A DNA stretch of 64,000 nt, taken from assembly GCA_963836605.1 (NCBI GenBank), contig CAWIKB010000008.1, positions 1-64,000 of the forward strand, read 5' to 3'. Positions 51,718 through 61,008 of the stretch are shown here, in pieces. The first letter of the stretch is position 1; each line of letters opens with the position of its first letter. Position numbers and translations under genes: made by a program. This DNA comes from Bog-473 sp963836605. GTDB lineage: Bacteria > Actinomycetota > Acidimicrobiia > Acidimicrobiales > RAAP-2. Below the pieces are notes generated by a model. That model was not told the DNA's origin, did no database searches, and saw nothing but the letters and a program-made list of their open reading frames with translations.

Positions 51718-52563
51718 ATGGCTGACTCGTTCGCCACCCGCTTCGCCGCTGTGCGCTCACGACATGGTCCCCTTGCCTGGGGACTCGACCCCTCAGGGCC
51801 GATCCTCGATGCCTGGGGGCTGGGTGATACCCCCGACGGTCTCGACCGCTTCGCCGACCTCGTGCTAGAGGCGGCGAACGGGATCGTGGGCTTGGTCAAG
51901 CTGCAGGCGGCCTTCTACGAGCGGCACGGTTGGCAGGGGTTCCGGACACTCCAGCGCCTGATTTCCGACGCGCAGAGTGCCGGTCTGCTGGTCGTCGTGG
52001 ACGCCAAACGGGGCGACGTCGGAACCACGAACGACGCGTACGCCGAGGCCTACCTGGGGGCGGACGCCCCCCTTGGAGCTGACGCCCTCACCGTCCATCC
52101 CTACCTCGGTCTGGGCGCGATGGGCACCTTCGTCTCCCGCGCCCACGAAGCCGGAAGCTGCCTGCTCGTGGTGACCCGCTCGTCCAACCCTGAGGGCCGT
52201 TCGGTCCAGTCCGCTACCGCCGGCGACGGCCGAACGGTGGAAGCGGAGCTCCTGGTCGCCATAGGGGAGTTGAATGCTCGCCTGGCACCGGGCGAGGTCG
52301 GACCGATCGGTGCGGTCATCGGCCCCACTTTGGCGGAACCGAAGCTCGATCTCGTCGCTGCCCACGGGATCTTCCTGGCTCCAGGCGTCGGCATGCAAGG
52401 AGCTACCCCTGCTGATGTTGCCCGAGTCTTTGGCGCCTGCCCTGACCGCGTCATTCCCAGCGCATCACGGTCCCTGCTCCTCGACGGCCCAGACATCGCT
52501 CGGCTTCGTGACGTTGCTGGAGCACTTGCCAACGAGTTCAGCGGGCTTCTTTCCGCTGGGTGA
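51718..52563 (+). CDS. pyrF: Orotidine 5'-phosphate decarboxylase (type 2)
   Basis: About 281 aa, the longer type 2 PyrF. DAKRGDVGTTNDAYAEAYLG contains the catalytic Asp-Lys-x-x-Asp; GPTLAEPKLDLVAAHGIFLAPGVGMQGATPADV and VIPSASRSLL complete the barrel. ATG at 51718 with AGGAAC just upstream; a -10-like TACTTA is close. Final step of UMP synthesis, near pyrE. Confidence 0.92.
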   Translation: MADSFATRFAAVRSRHGPLAWGLDPSGPILDAWGLGDTPDGLDRFADLVLEAANGIVGLVKLQAAFYERHGWQGFRTLQRLISDAQSAGLLVVVDAKRGDVGTTNDAYAEAYLGADAPLGADALTVHPYLGLGAMGTFVSRAHEAGSCLLVVTRSSNPEGRSVQSATAGDGRTVEAELLVAIGELNARLAPGEVGPIGAVIGPTLAEPKLDLVAAHGIFLAPGVGMQGATPADVARVFGACPDRVIPSASRSLLLDGPDIARLRDVAGALANEFSGLLSAG

Positions 52564-52744
52564 TCATCCGTTCGGTCCAGGTCCGGGTCGTTCCCGATGT
52601 CGCCAGAAAGGCGCCCAACTCGGCCGCTCGCCCGAATTTGCATCGGCCTGCCGAAGTGCCAGGGGCGTGTCATTCACCCGGGGTTGGAGCCGAGTTCTGT
52701 CGGGCCGGCGCCCCAAGCGCAACGCGGGCTCGCCGTAGCCGCCC

Positions 52745-53656
52745 TCAACCTGCTTGGCGGGCGCGCAGGAAACCGGCCACGCCGGTTCCCCACAGGAGAA
52801 CCGTGACGCCGTAGAGGCCGAGCGGAGCCGCGGCGGCTGGGCCGAAGGCGGCGGCGGCCAACCCGGCCGCGATGGCGAAGTCCCGCATCGAAGTGGTCAG
52901 GAGCAGTGCCTTCATGCCCGGCGGTCCGCTGCCCAGTCCGACGAGACGGCCGATGAGCGCTGATGCGATCAGGACGACCAGGATCGCCGCGAGAACGGGG
53001 AGATACTGCAAGGACAGATGCACTTCGGAGGCGACCAGGGCCACGAGGGCGGCCAACGCGAGCATGCCGGCGCCGGAGGCGACGGCCTCGGTCGCCGCCG
53101 GCAATCGAATGAAGGAACGAGTGGCGACGCCGGCGGCGAGGGGCAGGGCCACGACAAGCAGGAGGTTGGTGATGAGGTGGCCGGGCTGCAGGCTGGCCTG
53201 GGGCGTCTCGAGGGCCAGAATCGGTCCCGCGACCGAGACCGTGAGCAGGGTGGACCCGATCAGAATCCCGCCCGCCATCGCCGCGTCGCCCCCGGCCATG
53301 GCCGTGGTGGCGATCGAGGCGATCTCGCAGGGCGCGAGCCCGATCGTCGTCACCCCGTCGCGGAGCGCACCGGGCGCGACCAGGTGCGCGGCGGCCCAGG
53401 AGAGTGGGGGCAACAGGCACAGTCCGACCAGCAGCGCCATGGAGACCTGCCGCCACGAGGAGGGGAGCCGGCGGAGAGACCGTGTCTCGATGTTCACGGC
53501 CGTCGCGAAGACCAGAATCGCCAGCAGGACGTCGATCCCGTGGTGACGAACCAGCCACGCCAGGGGGCCCTGGGCAGTGAGGCCGATGACGGCGGCAACG
53601 ACGACAGCGGCCAGCTCTCGATACTGGCCGAGTGCGTGTACATGGGGGCGGGGCAT
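52745..53656 (-). CDS. Bile acid:sodium symporter (BASS) family protein
   Basis: 303 aa with about 8-9 hydrophobic helices: AVVVAAVIGLTAQG, VLLAILVFATAVNI, LVGLCLLPPLSWAAAHLVAP, GGILIGSTLLTVSVAGPIL, HLITNLLLVVALPLAAGVATR, then a second set. The GDAAMAGGILIGSTLLTV segment and TTSMRDFAIAAGLAAA match the BASS core. It imports an organic anion with sodium. Divergent from a UspA gene. Confidence 0.78.
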   Translation of the reverse strand: MPRPHVHALGQYRELAAVVVAAVIGLTAQGPLAWLVRHHGIDVLLAILVFATAVNIETRSLRRLPSSWRQVSMALLVGLCLLPPLSWAAAHLVAPGALRDGVTTIGLAPCEIASIATTAMAGGDAAMAGGILIGSTLLTVSVAGPILALETPQASLQPGHLITNLLLVVALPLAAGVATRSFIRLPAATEAVASGAGMLALAALVALVASEVHLSLQYLPVLAAILVVLIASALIGRLVGLGSGPPGMKALLLTTSMRDFAIAAGLAAAAFGPAAAAPLGLYGVTVLLWGTGVAGFLRARQAG

Positions 53657-53696
53657 TGATGGTTTATTTACAGGAAACGTGTTTTCACCCTATTAT

Positions 53697-53713
53697 CCAG
53701 GGTGTTAACCTGG
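53697..53713. promoter_or_regulatory. Inverted repeat between the BASS and UspA genes
   Basis: CCAGG-7-CCTGG in a short AT-rich spacer. A site shared by the two divergent genes is possible. Weak. Confidence 0.3.
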
Positions 53714-53765
53714 CGGAAACATTCACAACCCGCCCGAGCGGTCGGCGTCAGGGAGTTGAGTCCCC

Positions 53766-54263
53766 ATGTTCACAAGAATCCTGCTGGCTATAGACGATTC
53801 CCCTTCAAGTGGGGTTGCAGTCAGTTTTGCCACATCCCTGGCCCGGCGAGCAGAGGCCTGCGTCCGCCTCGTGCACGTCAACGAGTACCTGGTCGGTGGT
53901 CGGGGCTTCACCATTGAGACACAGACTGAGGCGCTCGAGCACCTCGAAGGCGCCGTGGCCTCGTTGCGGGCGGCCGGTGTTGCCACGCAGGGCTCGCTGT
54001 ATCTCGCCAGCAGCTTGGGCGTCGACGCCAGGATTGCCAATGCAGCCCACGACTGGTCGGCCGACGTGATCGTGCTCGGCTCGCGCCGCCGGCGTCGCTT
54101 TAGCCGATTCGGCGGTAAAGGGATGCGCGAGCGCGTGACACGCCTGACGTCGCTCCCGATCCTCACTGCGCCGGCACCGCTCGAGGTGGCGCGCGGCCAC
54201 CTTCCCGCGCTCTCCGAGCTGCCGTCGGAGCCCTTGCCGGACTTCCCGTCGATCACCATTTGA
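53766..54263 (+). CDS. Universal stress protein (UspA family)
   Basis: 165 aa. MFTRILLAIDDSPSSGVAVSFATSLARR is the UspA opening, and ADVIVLGSRRRRRFSRFGGKGMRERVTRL is the nucleotide loop region, although the usual G-x2-G-x9-GS/T is altered. Stress-response function is inferred from the family. Confidence 0.85.
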   Translation: MFTRILLAIDDSPSSGVAVSFATSLARRAEACVRLVHVNEYLVGGRGFTIETQTEALEHLEGAVASLRAAGVATQGSLYLASSLGVDARIANAAHDWSADVIVLGSRRRRRFSRFGGKGMRERVTRLTSLPILTAPAPLEVARGHLPALSELPSEPLPDFPSITI

Positions 54264-54274
54264 GGCAAGGGGTA

Positions 54275-55174
54275 CTACCCGGGCGCCGGGCTGCCGGCCC
54301 AACCGATACTCCCCTCGAGATACGGAGCGATGAACGACGAGCGGTAGCCGTCCTCCCGCCAGGTGATGGGAAAGAAGGACTCGTCCATGCGGTCGTCCCC
54401 GAAGCGCTTGTAGCGACTGTAGAGATAGCCGGTCCGGTCGGGGTGAAAGCGGGCGTCGGAGGACATGCAGTGCGCGACCAGCGATCTCCGGTGAGCCTGC
54501 GACCCATTGACCCTGGAGCCATGCCAGGTCCACCCGTTGTGGAAGGCGCCGCCCCCAGCCGGCACCTCGACGGGCACGAACTCGGGCTCCATACCGTGCG
54601 CTCGGGCCGCCTGGCGGAGTTCGACCTGAGGATCCTCGGGACCGTGAAACTTATCGATCATGCCCCAGTGCGGCCAACGGTGGGAACCTCGCACGTACTC
54701 GACCGTGCCCTGGTCCGCGAAGGTGTCGTCGAGAGCGATCCAGCAGCTGGTCCACTCGGGGGGGACGGCCCACTGCTCGTAGCTCGAATCCTGGTGAAAG
54801 CCCAGGGCGCGGCCCCCGGGCGGCTTCCAGAGCACGTTGTCCTGGCTGAGACGCACGCCGGGCCAGCCTCCGAGGCGGGCGCAGGCGCGACCGATGTCGC
54901 CGCGCAGGACGACGCGGGCGATCTCCCGATCCGACTTCCACGCGTTGCAGATCTGACGAGTCAGGTCGGCGGGGTCCCGCCCCGCTCTCCAGTTCCACTC
55001 GTCGGGGTAGAGGCCGGTTTCGAAGTGGCCGCCGAAGAGATCCTCGTAGCGAGACCGGGCACGGGCGGCGAGGGAGGGGTCGATGATCTGCTCCACCACC
55101 ACGAAGCCGTCGGCGGAGAACGCCTCTGCCTGCTCGTCAGTCAACTCGAAGTGCTGGTTCCCTGTCGTCATCAC
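54275..55174 (-). CDS. Phytanoyl-CoA dioxygenase family protein
   Basis: 299 aa non-heme iron/2-oxoglutarate oxygenase of the PhyH family. GFHQDSSYEQWAVPPEWTSCWIALDDTF has the HxD iron ligands and HNGWTWHGSRVNGS the distal His; RRSLVAHCMSSDARFHPDRTGY contains the 2-oxoglutarate Arg. N-terminal FELTDEQAEAFSADGFVVVEQII is the family opening. Substrate unknown. It follows a GS homologue on the same strand by 18 bases, so it may act on an amine or side-chain in the same pathway. Confidence 0.88.
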   Translation of the reverse strand: MMTTGNQHFELTDEQAEAFSADGFVVVEQIIDPSLAARARSRYEDLFGGHFETGLYPDEWNWRAGRDPADLTRQICNAWKSDREIARVVLRGDIGRACARLGGWPGVRLSQDNVLWKPPGGRALGFHQDSSYEQWAVPPEWTSCWIALDDTFADQGTVEYVRGSHRWPHWGMIDKFHGPEDPQVELRQAARAHGMEPEFVPVEVPAGGGAFHNGWTWHGSRVNGSQAHRRSLVAHCMSSDARFHPDRTGYLYSRYKRFGDDRMDESFFPITWREDGYRSSFIAPYLEGSIGWAGSPAPG

Positions 55175-55192
55175 GCAAGCACTCCAGTTTCC

Positions 55193-56558
55193 TCAGACGT
55201 AGTGCAGGTAGCGAGCGCGCTCCTGCGCCGAGACGAAGCGTTGACAGGCCTGCACCTCGGCCCGCCGTGATGCGGCGTAGTGCTCGACGAACGTGGAACC
55301 GAAGAGCTCGCGTGCTCCGATGCTCTCGGTGAACCATTGGGCAGCTTCGGTGAGGTCGCGAGGGAGCGAGTGCCCTGTCCTGTCGTCGCGGCCGTCCGCG
55401 GGAGCCTGTATCGACGGGGGCGGTTCCAGGTGGTGCTCGACACCCCAGACAGCGGCCCCGAGGAACATGGCCGCGCAGAGGTGGGGGCTGGTGTCAGCGC
55501 CCGGGATCCGCAATTCGAGGCGCGTGCCCTCGGGGTCTGCGGCGACGACCCGGAGCGCGCAGCTGTAGTTGCCCACCCCCCACGTCGCCGTCGAGGGTGC
55601 CCAATTGCCCGGGCCGAACCGGCGGTAGGAATTCGGGTTTGGCGCGGCCATGACCAGGAGGTCAGGAAGGAGCGAGACCACCCCGGCAATCGCCGCCCGC
55701 GCGACCTTGGACAGGGCGCCGTCGCTCCCGGCCAGCGCTGGCTGCCCGCCCAGGGTGGTGCGGAAGGACAGGCTGGGATGTCCACCCAGACCGGGGAACG
55801 CATCGTCCACCTGGGCCATGAAGGTTGCCGTTTGTGACCGCCGGGCGAAGTACGCCCTCGTGAAGATCTTGGCCAGAGCGGCGTCGTCGGCCGATCGGCC
55901 GGCGGGCCGGTGGTCAAGGGCCAGTTCGAGACACCCCGGGCCCAGCTCGGCACAGATGTGGTTGAGCGGGATCGCCCCCGCGGCCAGCGTGCGATCAAGG
56001 CCACTGATCGACTCGGCATCGGCGGCCATGGTGTGCGACGACCAACAACGATTCGTCGACATGGCGGGTCGAAGCTCATCGCCAGCCGGTCCCATCCGCG
56101 ACCGGGTCCCCTTCGAGAACAATGCACTCGAACTCCCATCCGAGATCGGCTTCGAGTCCCAGAGCCGCCGCCCGATCAATCATCCGGTCAAGCTGGTGCC
56201 GCGGTGAGAGCTCGGCCAGTGGCCCCTCGAACTCCGCCAGGAAGAGAGCCGCCCGATCCTCAAAGGGGTAGCGGCGCCCGCTCCCGGCATCGAGTACCAC
56301 CGCCTGGTGCTCCGAACCACCGGCACGCCGCAGCTCGTCCCGGGGGCCCCACCACTGGATGGCGTCGATGAAGCTCCACCCGCGCGCCACAGCGCGGGCC
56401 GCCGCGCCGGCGCTGAGCCGCTTCTGTCGCAACACGCCGGATGCATCGAAGAGACCGAGGTGCACCCATTCGATGTCGGCGGCTCTCAGCCACTCGAGCG
56501 CGTCGCCTTCGGAGGGCGCCTGTGGCGGCCTTCCGATTTCGAACTGCGCCGGCGTCAC
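55193..56558 (-). CDS. Glutamine synthetase family protein (PuuA-like), with a frameshift
   Basis: GTG 56558 overlaps the preceding gene by 4 bases and opens EWLRAADIEWVHLGLFDASGVLRQKRLSAG, an N-terminal GS beta-grasp-like part, ending in EFECIVLEGDPVADGTGWR with a stop at about 56076. The rest continues in another frame: AMSTNRCWSSHTMAADAES, GAIPLNHICAELGPGCLELALDH, LPDLLVMAAPNPNSYRRFGPGNWAP and LELRIPGADTSPHLCAA. A single indel near 56080-56095 explains the break. Family role: ATP-dependent ligation of Glu to an amine. Whether it is active depends on the frameshift being real. Confidence 0.82.
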
Positions 56559-57319
56559 GGGACGGTCTCTTCCGTTCGCTCGAGGTCGCCGCATGTCGCC
56601 AGCAGCACGCCCGAGAGCAGCTTCCTGGCCGTCTCCTTCATCGAGTCAAGGTGCATGGCCACGGCCTCGGCGAGCCAATTGATGTCGCCCTGCTCGAGGC
56701 TCTCGATCGAGGCTCGATATTCCGGCACGTCGGCCCACTCGGGCACGGTGGTATCGCTGACTTCGAGGTGAAATTGGACTCCCCAGGCGGATGACCCGAT
56801 GCGGATGGCCTGCATCGCGCAGTCCGGGTTGGCGGCGAGAACGACGCCGTCGGCAGGGAGTCCGAGGACCTGGGCACCGTGCCACTCCAGGCCCCGCATG
56901 GTCGCCGGCAGTCGCGAGAATACAGAATCGGCCAGGCCCGAGCGCGTCAGCGCAACGTCCACGACGCCTATCTCAGGGCGGGGCATCAGGCCGACGGTCC
57001 CGCCCAAGGAGTCGGCGAGGAGCTGGTGCCCGAGACACACACCCAGATACGGGCGTCCGAGGTCGCGCACCCAGTGGCGTATCGCTGCCTTCTCCTCGGC
57101 GAGCCACGGGTACCGGTCCTCCTGCCAGACGTCCATGGGACCCCCCATGACGAGCATGAGATCGAATTCATTCAGCGACGGGATCGGCTGACCCTCGTCG
57201 AGCTCGACGATCGTGAGTTGCAGGTCCGCCTGCCTCAGGAGGTCGCCCAGTGAGCCGGGATCTTCGACGGCCAGGTGCTGGAGCACCACGACACGTCCCC
57301 CCACCCCGGGCCGCGTCAC
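56555..57319 (-). CDS. Class I glutamine amidotransferase family protein
   Basis: 254 aa. MGGPMDVWQEDRYPWLAEEK, YLGVCLGHQLLADSLGG (nucleophile Cys), and WGVQFHLEVSDTTVPEWAD (His) form the GATase I triad region. In amine pathways such an enzyme can hydrolyse a gamma-glutamyl bond (PuuD-like) or release ammonia. GTG at 57319. Overlaps the GS-like gene. Confidence 0.85.
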   Translation of the reverse strand: MTRPGVGGRVVVLQHLAVEDPGSLGDLLRQADLQLTIVELDEGQPIPSLNEFDLMLVMGGPMDVWQEDRYPWLAEEKAAIRHWVRDLGRPYLGVCLGHQLLADSLGGTVGLMPRPEIGVVDVALTRSGLADSVFSRLPATMRGLEWHGAQVLGLPADGVVLAANPDCAMQAIRIGSSAWGVQFHLEVSDTTVPEWADVPEYRASIESLEQGDINWLAEAVAMHLDSMKETARKLLSGVLLATCGDLERTEETVP

Positions 57320-57393
57320 CGGCGTACCCCAGTTCGCCTACGCGTCCCATCGTTCGGGGTGGGCCGGGTTGGCAGCATTCCGGGGCCTCCGCC

Positions 57394-58803
57394 TCAGGGC
57401 AGGATGTCGAGGTATTCCTTGACATCCCACTCGGTGACGGTGCCGATGAACCGCTCCCACTCGTCCCGCTTGTAGTGCATGAACACCGTGAGCATCTCGT
57501 CGGGAAGCGCCTGGCGCACCACGTCGTCTGATGCCAACGCGTCGAGGGCCTCACCGAGCGTGCTCGGGATGCGCACGACCTTCTTGCCGGCCTCGATGGC
57601 CTCGTAGATGTTCCCTTCTTCCGGCGGACCCGGGTCGATGTTCTGGTCGAGCCCGTCCCGCATGGTCACCAGGAGCGCGCCCATAGAGAGGTACGGGTTG
57701 ACGGCGGCGTCCACCGAACGGTACTCAAATCGCCCCGGAGCGCTCACCCGGAGCGCCGTGGTCCGGTTCTGGTATCCCCAATCGGCGAAGACCGGAGCCC
57801 AGAAGCCCGCGTCGGCGAATCGGCGATAGGAGTTCACGGTCGGCGCGGTGATCGCTGTGAGGGCCCGGAGGTGGGTCAGCACGCCTCCGATGGCGTTGAG
57901 CCCGGTCTTGCTCGGCATACGGGCGTCGTTGCCCTCGGGCAGGAACATGTTGGCGCCGTCCTGCCAGAGCGAGAAGTTGTGATGGCACCCGTTGGCCGAT
58001 ACCCCCATGAAGGGCTTGGGCATGAAGCAGGGGAAGACGCCCATCTCCCGCCCGACCTGGCGGCACACCTGCCGGTAGGTGGTCAGCCGGTCGGCCGTGT
58101 CCTCGGCTCGCCCGAAGGTGAAATTCAACTCCAGCTGCCCAGGGGCGTCCTCGTGGTCGCCCTGGATCATGTCGAGCCCCATCAGCGTGCTGTACTCGAG
58201 CACCTTGTGGATGACGGGTTGCAGTTCGGAGAACTGGTCGATGTGATAGCAGTAGGGCTTGGTCATCCCGTCGACCGAGGGGGTGCCGTCGGCGTTGGTC
58301 TTGAGCCACATCATCTCGGGCTCGCAGCCGATCTGGAGGGTGAGGCCGGTGTCGGCGATGAACTGCTCGTGCAGGCGGTGCAGATTGCCCCGGCAGTCCG
58401 AGGAAAGGAAGCCGCCGCCATTTTCCATCTCTTCGCGGCCGCGGAAGAGGGTACAGAAGACCCGGGCGACCCTGGGGTCCCACGGCAACGGGCAGAAGGT
58501 GGCCACATCGGGCAGTCCCACCAGCTCCGCCGCCTCGGGCCCGTAGCCGATGTACTGGCCGTGGCGGTCGGTGAAGAGGTTGGCTGTGGCCCCGTAGACC
58601 AGCTGGAAACCCTTGGTGGCCACGGCGGTCCAGTGTGCGGCCGGGATGCCCTTGCCCATCACCCGTCCGGTGACCGAGATGAACTGGAAGTAGACGTAGG
58701 TGATGCCGTCGGCCTCGATCTGGCGCGCCACCTCGGCGATCGCCTCACTCCGGCCGTCCTGCTCTACGAATCGCTCAAGGTCGGTCTGCATCGCGGTCGG
58801 CAT
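57394..58803 (-). CDS. Glutamine synthetase family protein (gamma-glutamylmethylamide/GlnT type)
   Basis: 469 aa. CEPEMMWLKTNADGTPSVDG, GLDMIQGDHEDAPGQLELNF, NGCHHNFSLWQDGANMFL, APTVNSYRRFADAGFWAPVFADWG and EYRSVDAAVNPYLSMGALL are the GS catalytic loops. Length is that of GlnT/GMAS and PuuA enzymes. It lies in one cluster with split glutamate-synthase domains and an FAD amine oxidase, so amide or amine glutamylation is more likely than ammonia assimilation. Start codon RBS is not obvious; an inverted repeat lies just upstream. Confidence 0.85.
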   Translation of the reverse strand: MPTAMQTDLERFVEQDGRSEAIAEVARQIEADGITYVYFQFISVTGRVMGKGIPAAHWTAVATKGFQLVYGATANLFTDRHGQYIGYGPEAAELVGLPDVATFCPLPWDPRVARVFCTLFRGREEMENGGGFLSSDCRGNLHRLHEQFIADTGLTLQIGCEPEMMWLKTNADGTPSVDGMTKPYCYHIDQFSELQPVIHKVLEYSTLMGLDMIQGDHEDAPGQLELNFTFGRAEDTADRLTTYRQVCRQVGREMGVFPCFMPKPFMGVSANGCHHNFSLWQDGANMFLPEGNDARMPSKTGLNAIGGVLTHLRALTAITAPTVNSYRRFADAGFWAPVFADWGYQNRTTALRVSAPGRFEYRSVDAAVNPYLSMGALLVTMRDGLDQNIDPGPPEEGNIYEAIEAGKKVVRIPSTLGEALDALASDDVVRQALPDEMLTVFMHYKRDEWERFIGTVTEWDVKEYLDILP

Positions 58804-58827
58804 CGTTCGTTGTCCCTCCGGAAACCG

Positions 58828-58846
58828 TGTTCACCAATAGTGAACA
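58828..58846. promoter_or_regulatory. Inverted repeat upstream of the GS-family gene
   Basis: TGTTCAC-5-GTGAACA, 25 bases before the GS start, on the boundary with the XRE-cupin regulator gene. This looks like an operator for that regulator. Confidence 0.65.
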
Positions 58847-58980
58847 GTCGGAGAGCGCCAGGCAAGAGGCGGACCGTGTCCATTCTGTTAAATCACGGCG
58901 TCGAACGGGCCGTGCGAGCCCCGGTTGCCGTTCGACCTCTGTCGTGCCGTCGGCTCGGCTCCGATCCAGGACTCAGCAGC

Positions 58981-59748
58981 TCAAGAGCGATCGCCGGTGT
59001 AGATGGTGATGGAGAGGAAGCGGATGGGGAGCTTGACGAGCATGGTCGGCCCGTGCGGGATGTCGCCCTCGAACTGCAAGGTGTCACCCCGCTCCATCTT
59101 GTAGCGCTGGCGGCCGTAGCCGTACTCCAACACCCCGCTCAGCATGTAGAGGATCTCGATGCCGGCGTGCTGGAAGAGCGGGAACACCTCGCTCTGCTCG
59201 TCCAATGAGACCAGGAGGGGTTCCACCCGCTTGTAGGGACCGCGAAGGGTGCCGAGCAGTTCGTAGGTGTGCCCAGACCGGGTGCCTTTTCGGACGATCT
59301 CGGGCCCGCTCCCAGCCTTCACGAAGACGGCGTCGCGTTCCTCGGCCAGGCCCCGGAAGAGCGACGTGACGGGCATGTCGAGGGCCCCGGCCAGGCGCTC
59401 GAGGGTGGAGAGGCTGGGCGATGTCTGGGCGTTCTCGATTTTCGAGAGCATCCCCTTGGAGATCCCGGTGCGTTCGGCCAGCTGTCCGACGCTCAGGCCG
59501 ATCTCGAGGCGACGGGTTCGCACGTGATTGGCGATGACCTGCCCAAGCGGCCCTTCGTGGCCGACCGGGCCGCCGATCTCGAGGATCCCTGCCCGCCGGG
59601 GGGCGGCAGAGTGGGACGCCGTCTTCTTGCTGACGGACCTCTTGTCCTTTCTCCCCGCGGTGGTGGCTTTTCTCCCCGCGGTGGTGGCTTTGGTCGTCCT
59701 GGATGTTTTCGCGTCCGGGCGGGCGGGGGCGGTCCGGCGAGTGGCCAC
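58981..59748 (-). CDS. XRE-family regulator with cupin sensor domain (PuuR-like)
   Basis: 255 aa. A basic N-terminus with two repeated KATTAGRK units, then a helix-turn-helix (ANHVRTRRLEIGLSVGQLAERTGISKGMLSKIENAQTSPSLSTLERLAG, about 72-120), then a cupin (LFQHAGIEILYMLSGVLEYGYGRQRYKMERGDTLQFEGDIPHGP). Same layout as PuuR, which represses putrescine catabolism genes. It probably binds the GTTCAC dyad and controls the amine cluster. Confidence 0.9.
   Translation of the reverse strand: MATRRTAPARPDAKTSRTTKATTAGRKATTAGRKDKRSVSKKTASHSAAPRRAGILEIGGPVGHEGPLGQVIANHVRTRRLEIGLSVGQLAERTGISKGMLSKIENAQTSPSLSTLERLAGALDMPVTSLFRGLAEERDAVFVKAGSGPEIVRKGTRSGHTYELLGTLRGPYKRVEPLLVSLDEQSEVFPLFQHAGIEILYMLSGVLEYGYGRQRYKMERGDTLQFEGDIPHGPTMLVKLPIRFLSITIYTGDRS
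59648..59689. repeat. Two 21-base direct repeats inside the regulator gene
   Basis: The basic N-terminal part of the regulator is encoded by two copies of a 21-base unit, giving the repeated TTAGRKA segment. A 7-residue expansion is possible by slippage in frame. Confidence 0.6.
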
Positions 59749-59812
59749 GACCGCACTCTAAACCCCAACCGAAGTGTCCTGGTGGGGCGCCGCAACGTTG
59801 CTGTCGACCGGC

Positions 59813-61003
59813 TCAACGCATCTGACCGGCGCCCACGTAGGGGTGCGGGCTGGTCAGCAGCTGTTCCTCGGCAAAGCGCTCCCAGCGGAAGTCCCGGTGG
59901 TCGACGTCGCCGAAGCGGCTGTGCCCGTGCACGATGAGGTCGGCCATCAGCTCGCCGACGGCCGGCGAGATCTTGTACCCGTGTCCCGAGAAGCCAGCGC
60001 AGAACCATAGACCGTCGACGGGCGCCGGCCCGATCACGGGGTTGTAGTCGGGCGTCACGTCGTAGCAGCCGGCGTAGGACGACGAGAGGGCGGCGCCGAC
60101 GAGACCGGGGAAGCGGTCCATGAACTTGGGCACCGAAACCGCCAGCTCGTCGTCGCTCACCCGCTCGCGGTAGTCGTCGGGGTCCGACCACTCCGGGTCG
60201 GAATGGTCACTGTCGCCGACCAGGATGCCGGTCCCTTCGGCGCGCACGTACTGGAGGGAGACGAGATCGGAGAAGACGGGCACCGGGCCGAGTGGCTGGC
60301 CGGGGTCGACCAGGAGGATCTGGGCGCGCTGGGCGCGCACGGGAAGCTCGATACCCGCATCGGCGGCCAGCAGGGTGGACCACGGCCCGGCCGCCAGGAC
60401 GACGTGGGCGGCGCCGATGCGGCTGCCGTCTCCCAGGACGACGCCAGCGACACGGTCATGGCGCACGTCCAGCGCGGCCACAGGCGTGTGCTGGTCAAGG
60501 CGTGCGCCGCCGCGGCGTGCCGCGTTGGCGAAGGCGAGGGCGGTCTGGTGTCCGTCGCCGTAGCCGCCGCGGGGCTCATAGGCGAACTCGGCGAACTCGG
60601 CGAGCTGGGCGCTGGGCCAGAGCTGCCGGGCTGTGTCGTGGGCGACCAGATCGACCTCGATGCCGAGACGCTGCTGCATAGCCACGTTGGCGCGCAGCGC
60701 CCCGAGGTTCTGGTGGCCCACGCCGACCAGGTAGCCGGTCTTTGTATAGCCCGACGGGGCACCCAGGATCTCGGCTGCCCCCTCGAGGACGGGCAGGGCG
60801 TGCCATGCCATGGCGGCCAGGGAGGAGATGCCGTAGTGGCAGCGCACGATGCCGCTCGACTTGCCGCTCCCACCCGAGCCGACGGTGGCGCGCTCGAGCA
60901 CCAGCACGTCCGTCAGTCCGAGCTCGACGAGTGCGCGCGCCGTCGAGAGCCCGGCCACTCCGCCACCGATCACCACTACCTCCGCGCTGGGGGGAGAAGG
61001 CAT
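59813..61003 (-). CDS. FAD-dependent amine oxidoreductase (SoxB/PuuB/DadA type)
   Basis: About 396 aa. VVVIGGGVAGLSTARALVELGLTDVLVLE (about 8-36) is the dinucleotide-binding fold; SGGSGKSSGIVRCHY, GYGDGHQTALAFANAARR and LWFCAGFSGHGYKISPAVGELMADL are typical of the DAO group that includes sarcosine oxidase beta and gamma-glutamylputrescine oxidase. The ATG at 61003 lies 5 bases after the next gene upstream. It likely oxidises an N-alkyl or gamma-glutamyl amine. Confidence 0.87.
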   Translation of the reverse strand: MPSPPSAEVVVIGGGVAGLSTARALVELGLTDVLVLERATVGSGGSGKSSGIVRCHYGISSLAAMAWHALPVLEGAAEILGAPSGYTKTGYLVGVGHQNLGALRANVAMQQRLGIEVDLVAHDTARQLWPSAQLAEFAEFAYEPRGGYGDGHQTALAFANAARRGGARLDQHTPVAALDVRHDRVAGVVLGDGSRIGAAHVVLAAGPWSTLLAADAGIELPVRAQRAQILLVDPGQPLGPVPVFSDLVSLQYVRAEGTGILVGDSDHSDPEWSDPDDYRERVSDDELAVSVPKFMDRFPGLVGAALSSSYAGCYDVTPDYNPVIGPAPVDGLWFCAGFSGHGYKISPAVGELMADLIVHGHSRFGDVDHRDFRWERFAEEQLLTSPHPYVGAGQMR

Positions 61004-61008
61004 GGTGT

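Noticed and set aside
52674..53558. A 294 aa minus-strand frame overlapping the BASS transporter
   Set aside because: It is Arg/Pro-rich with no family character, while the other frame encodes clear membrane helices.
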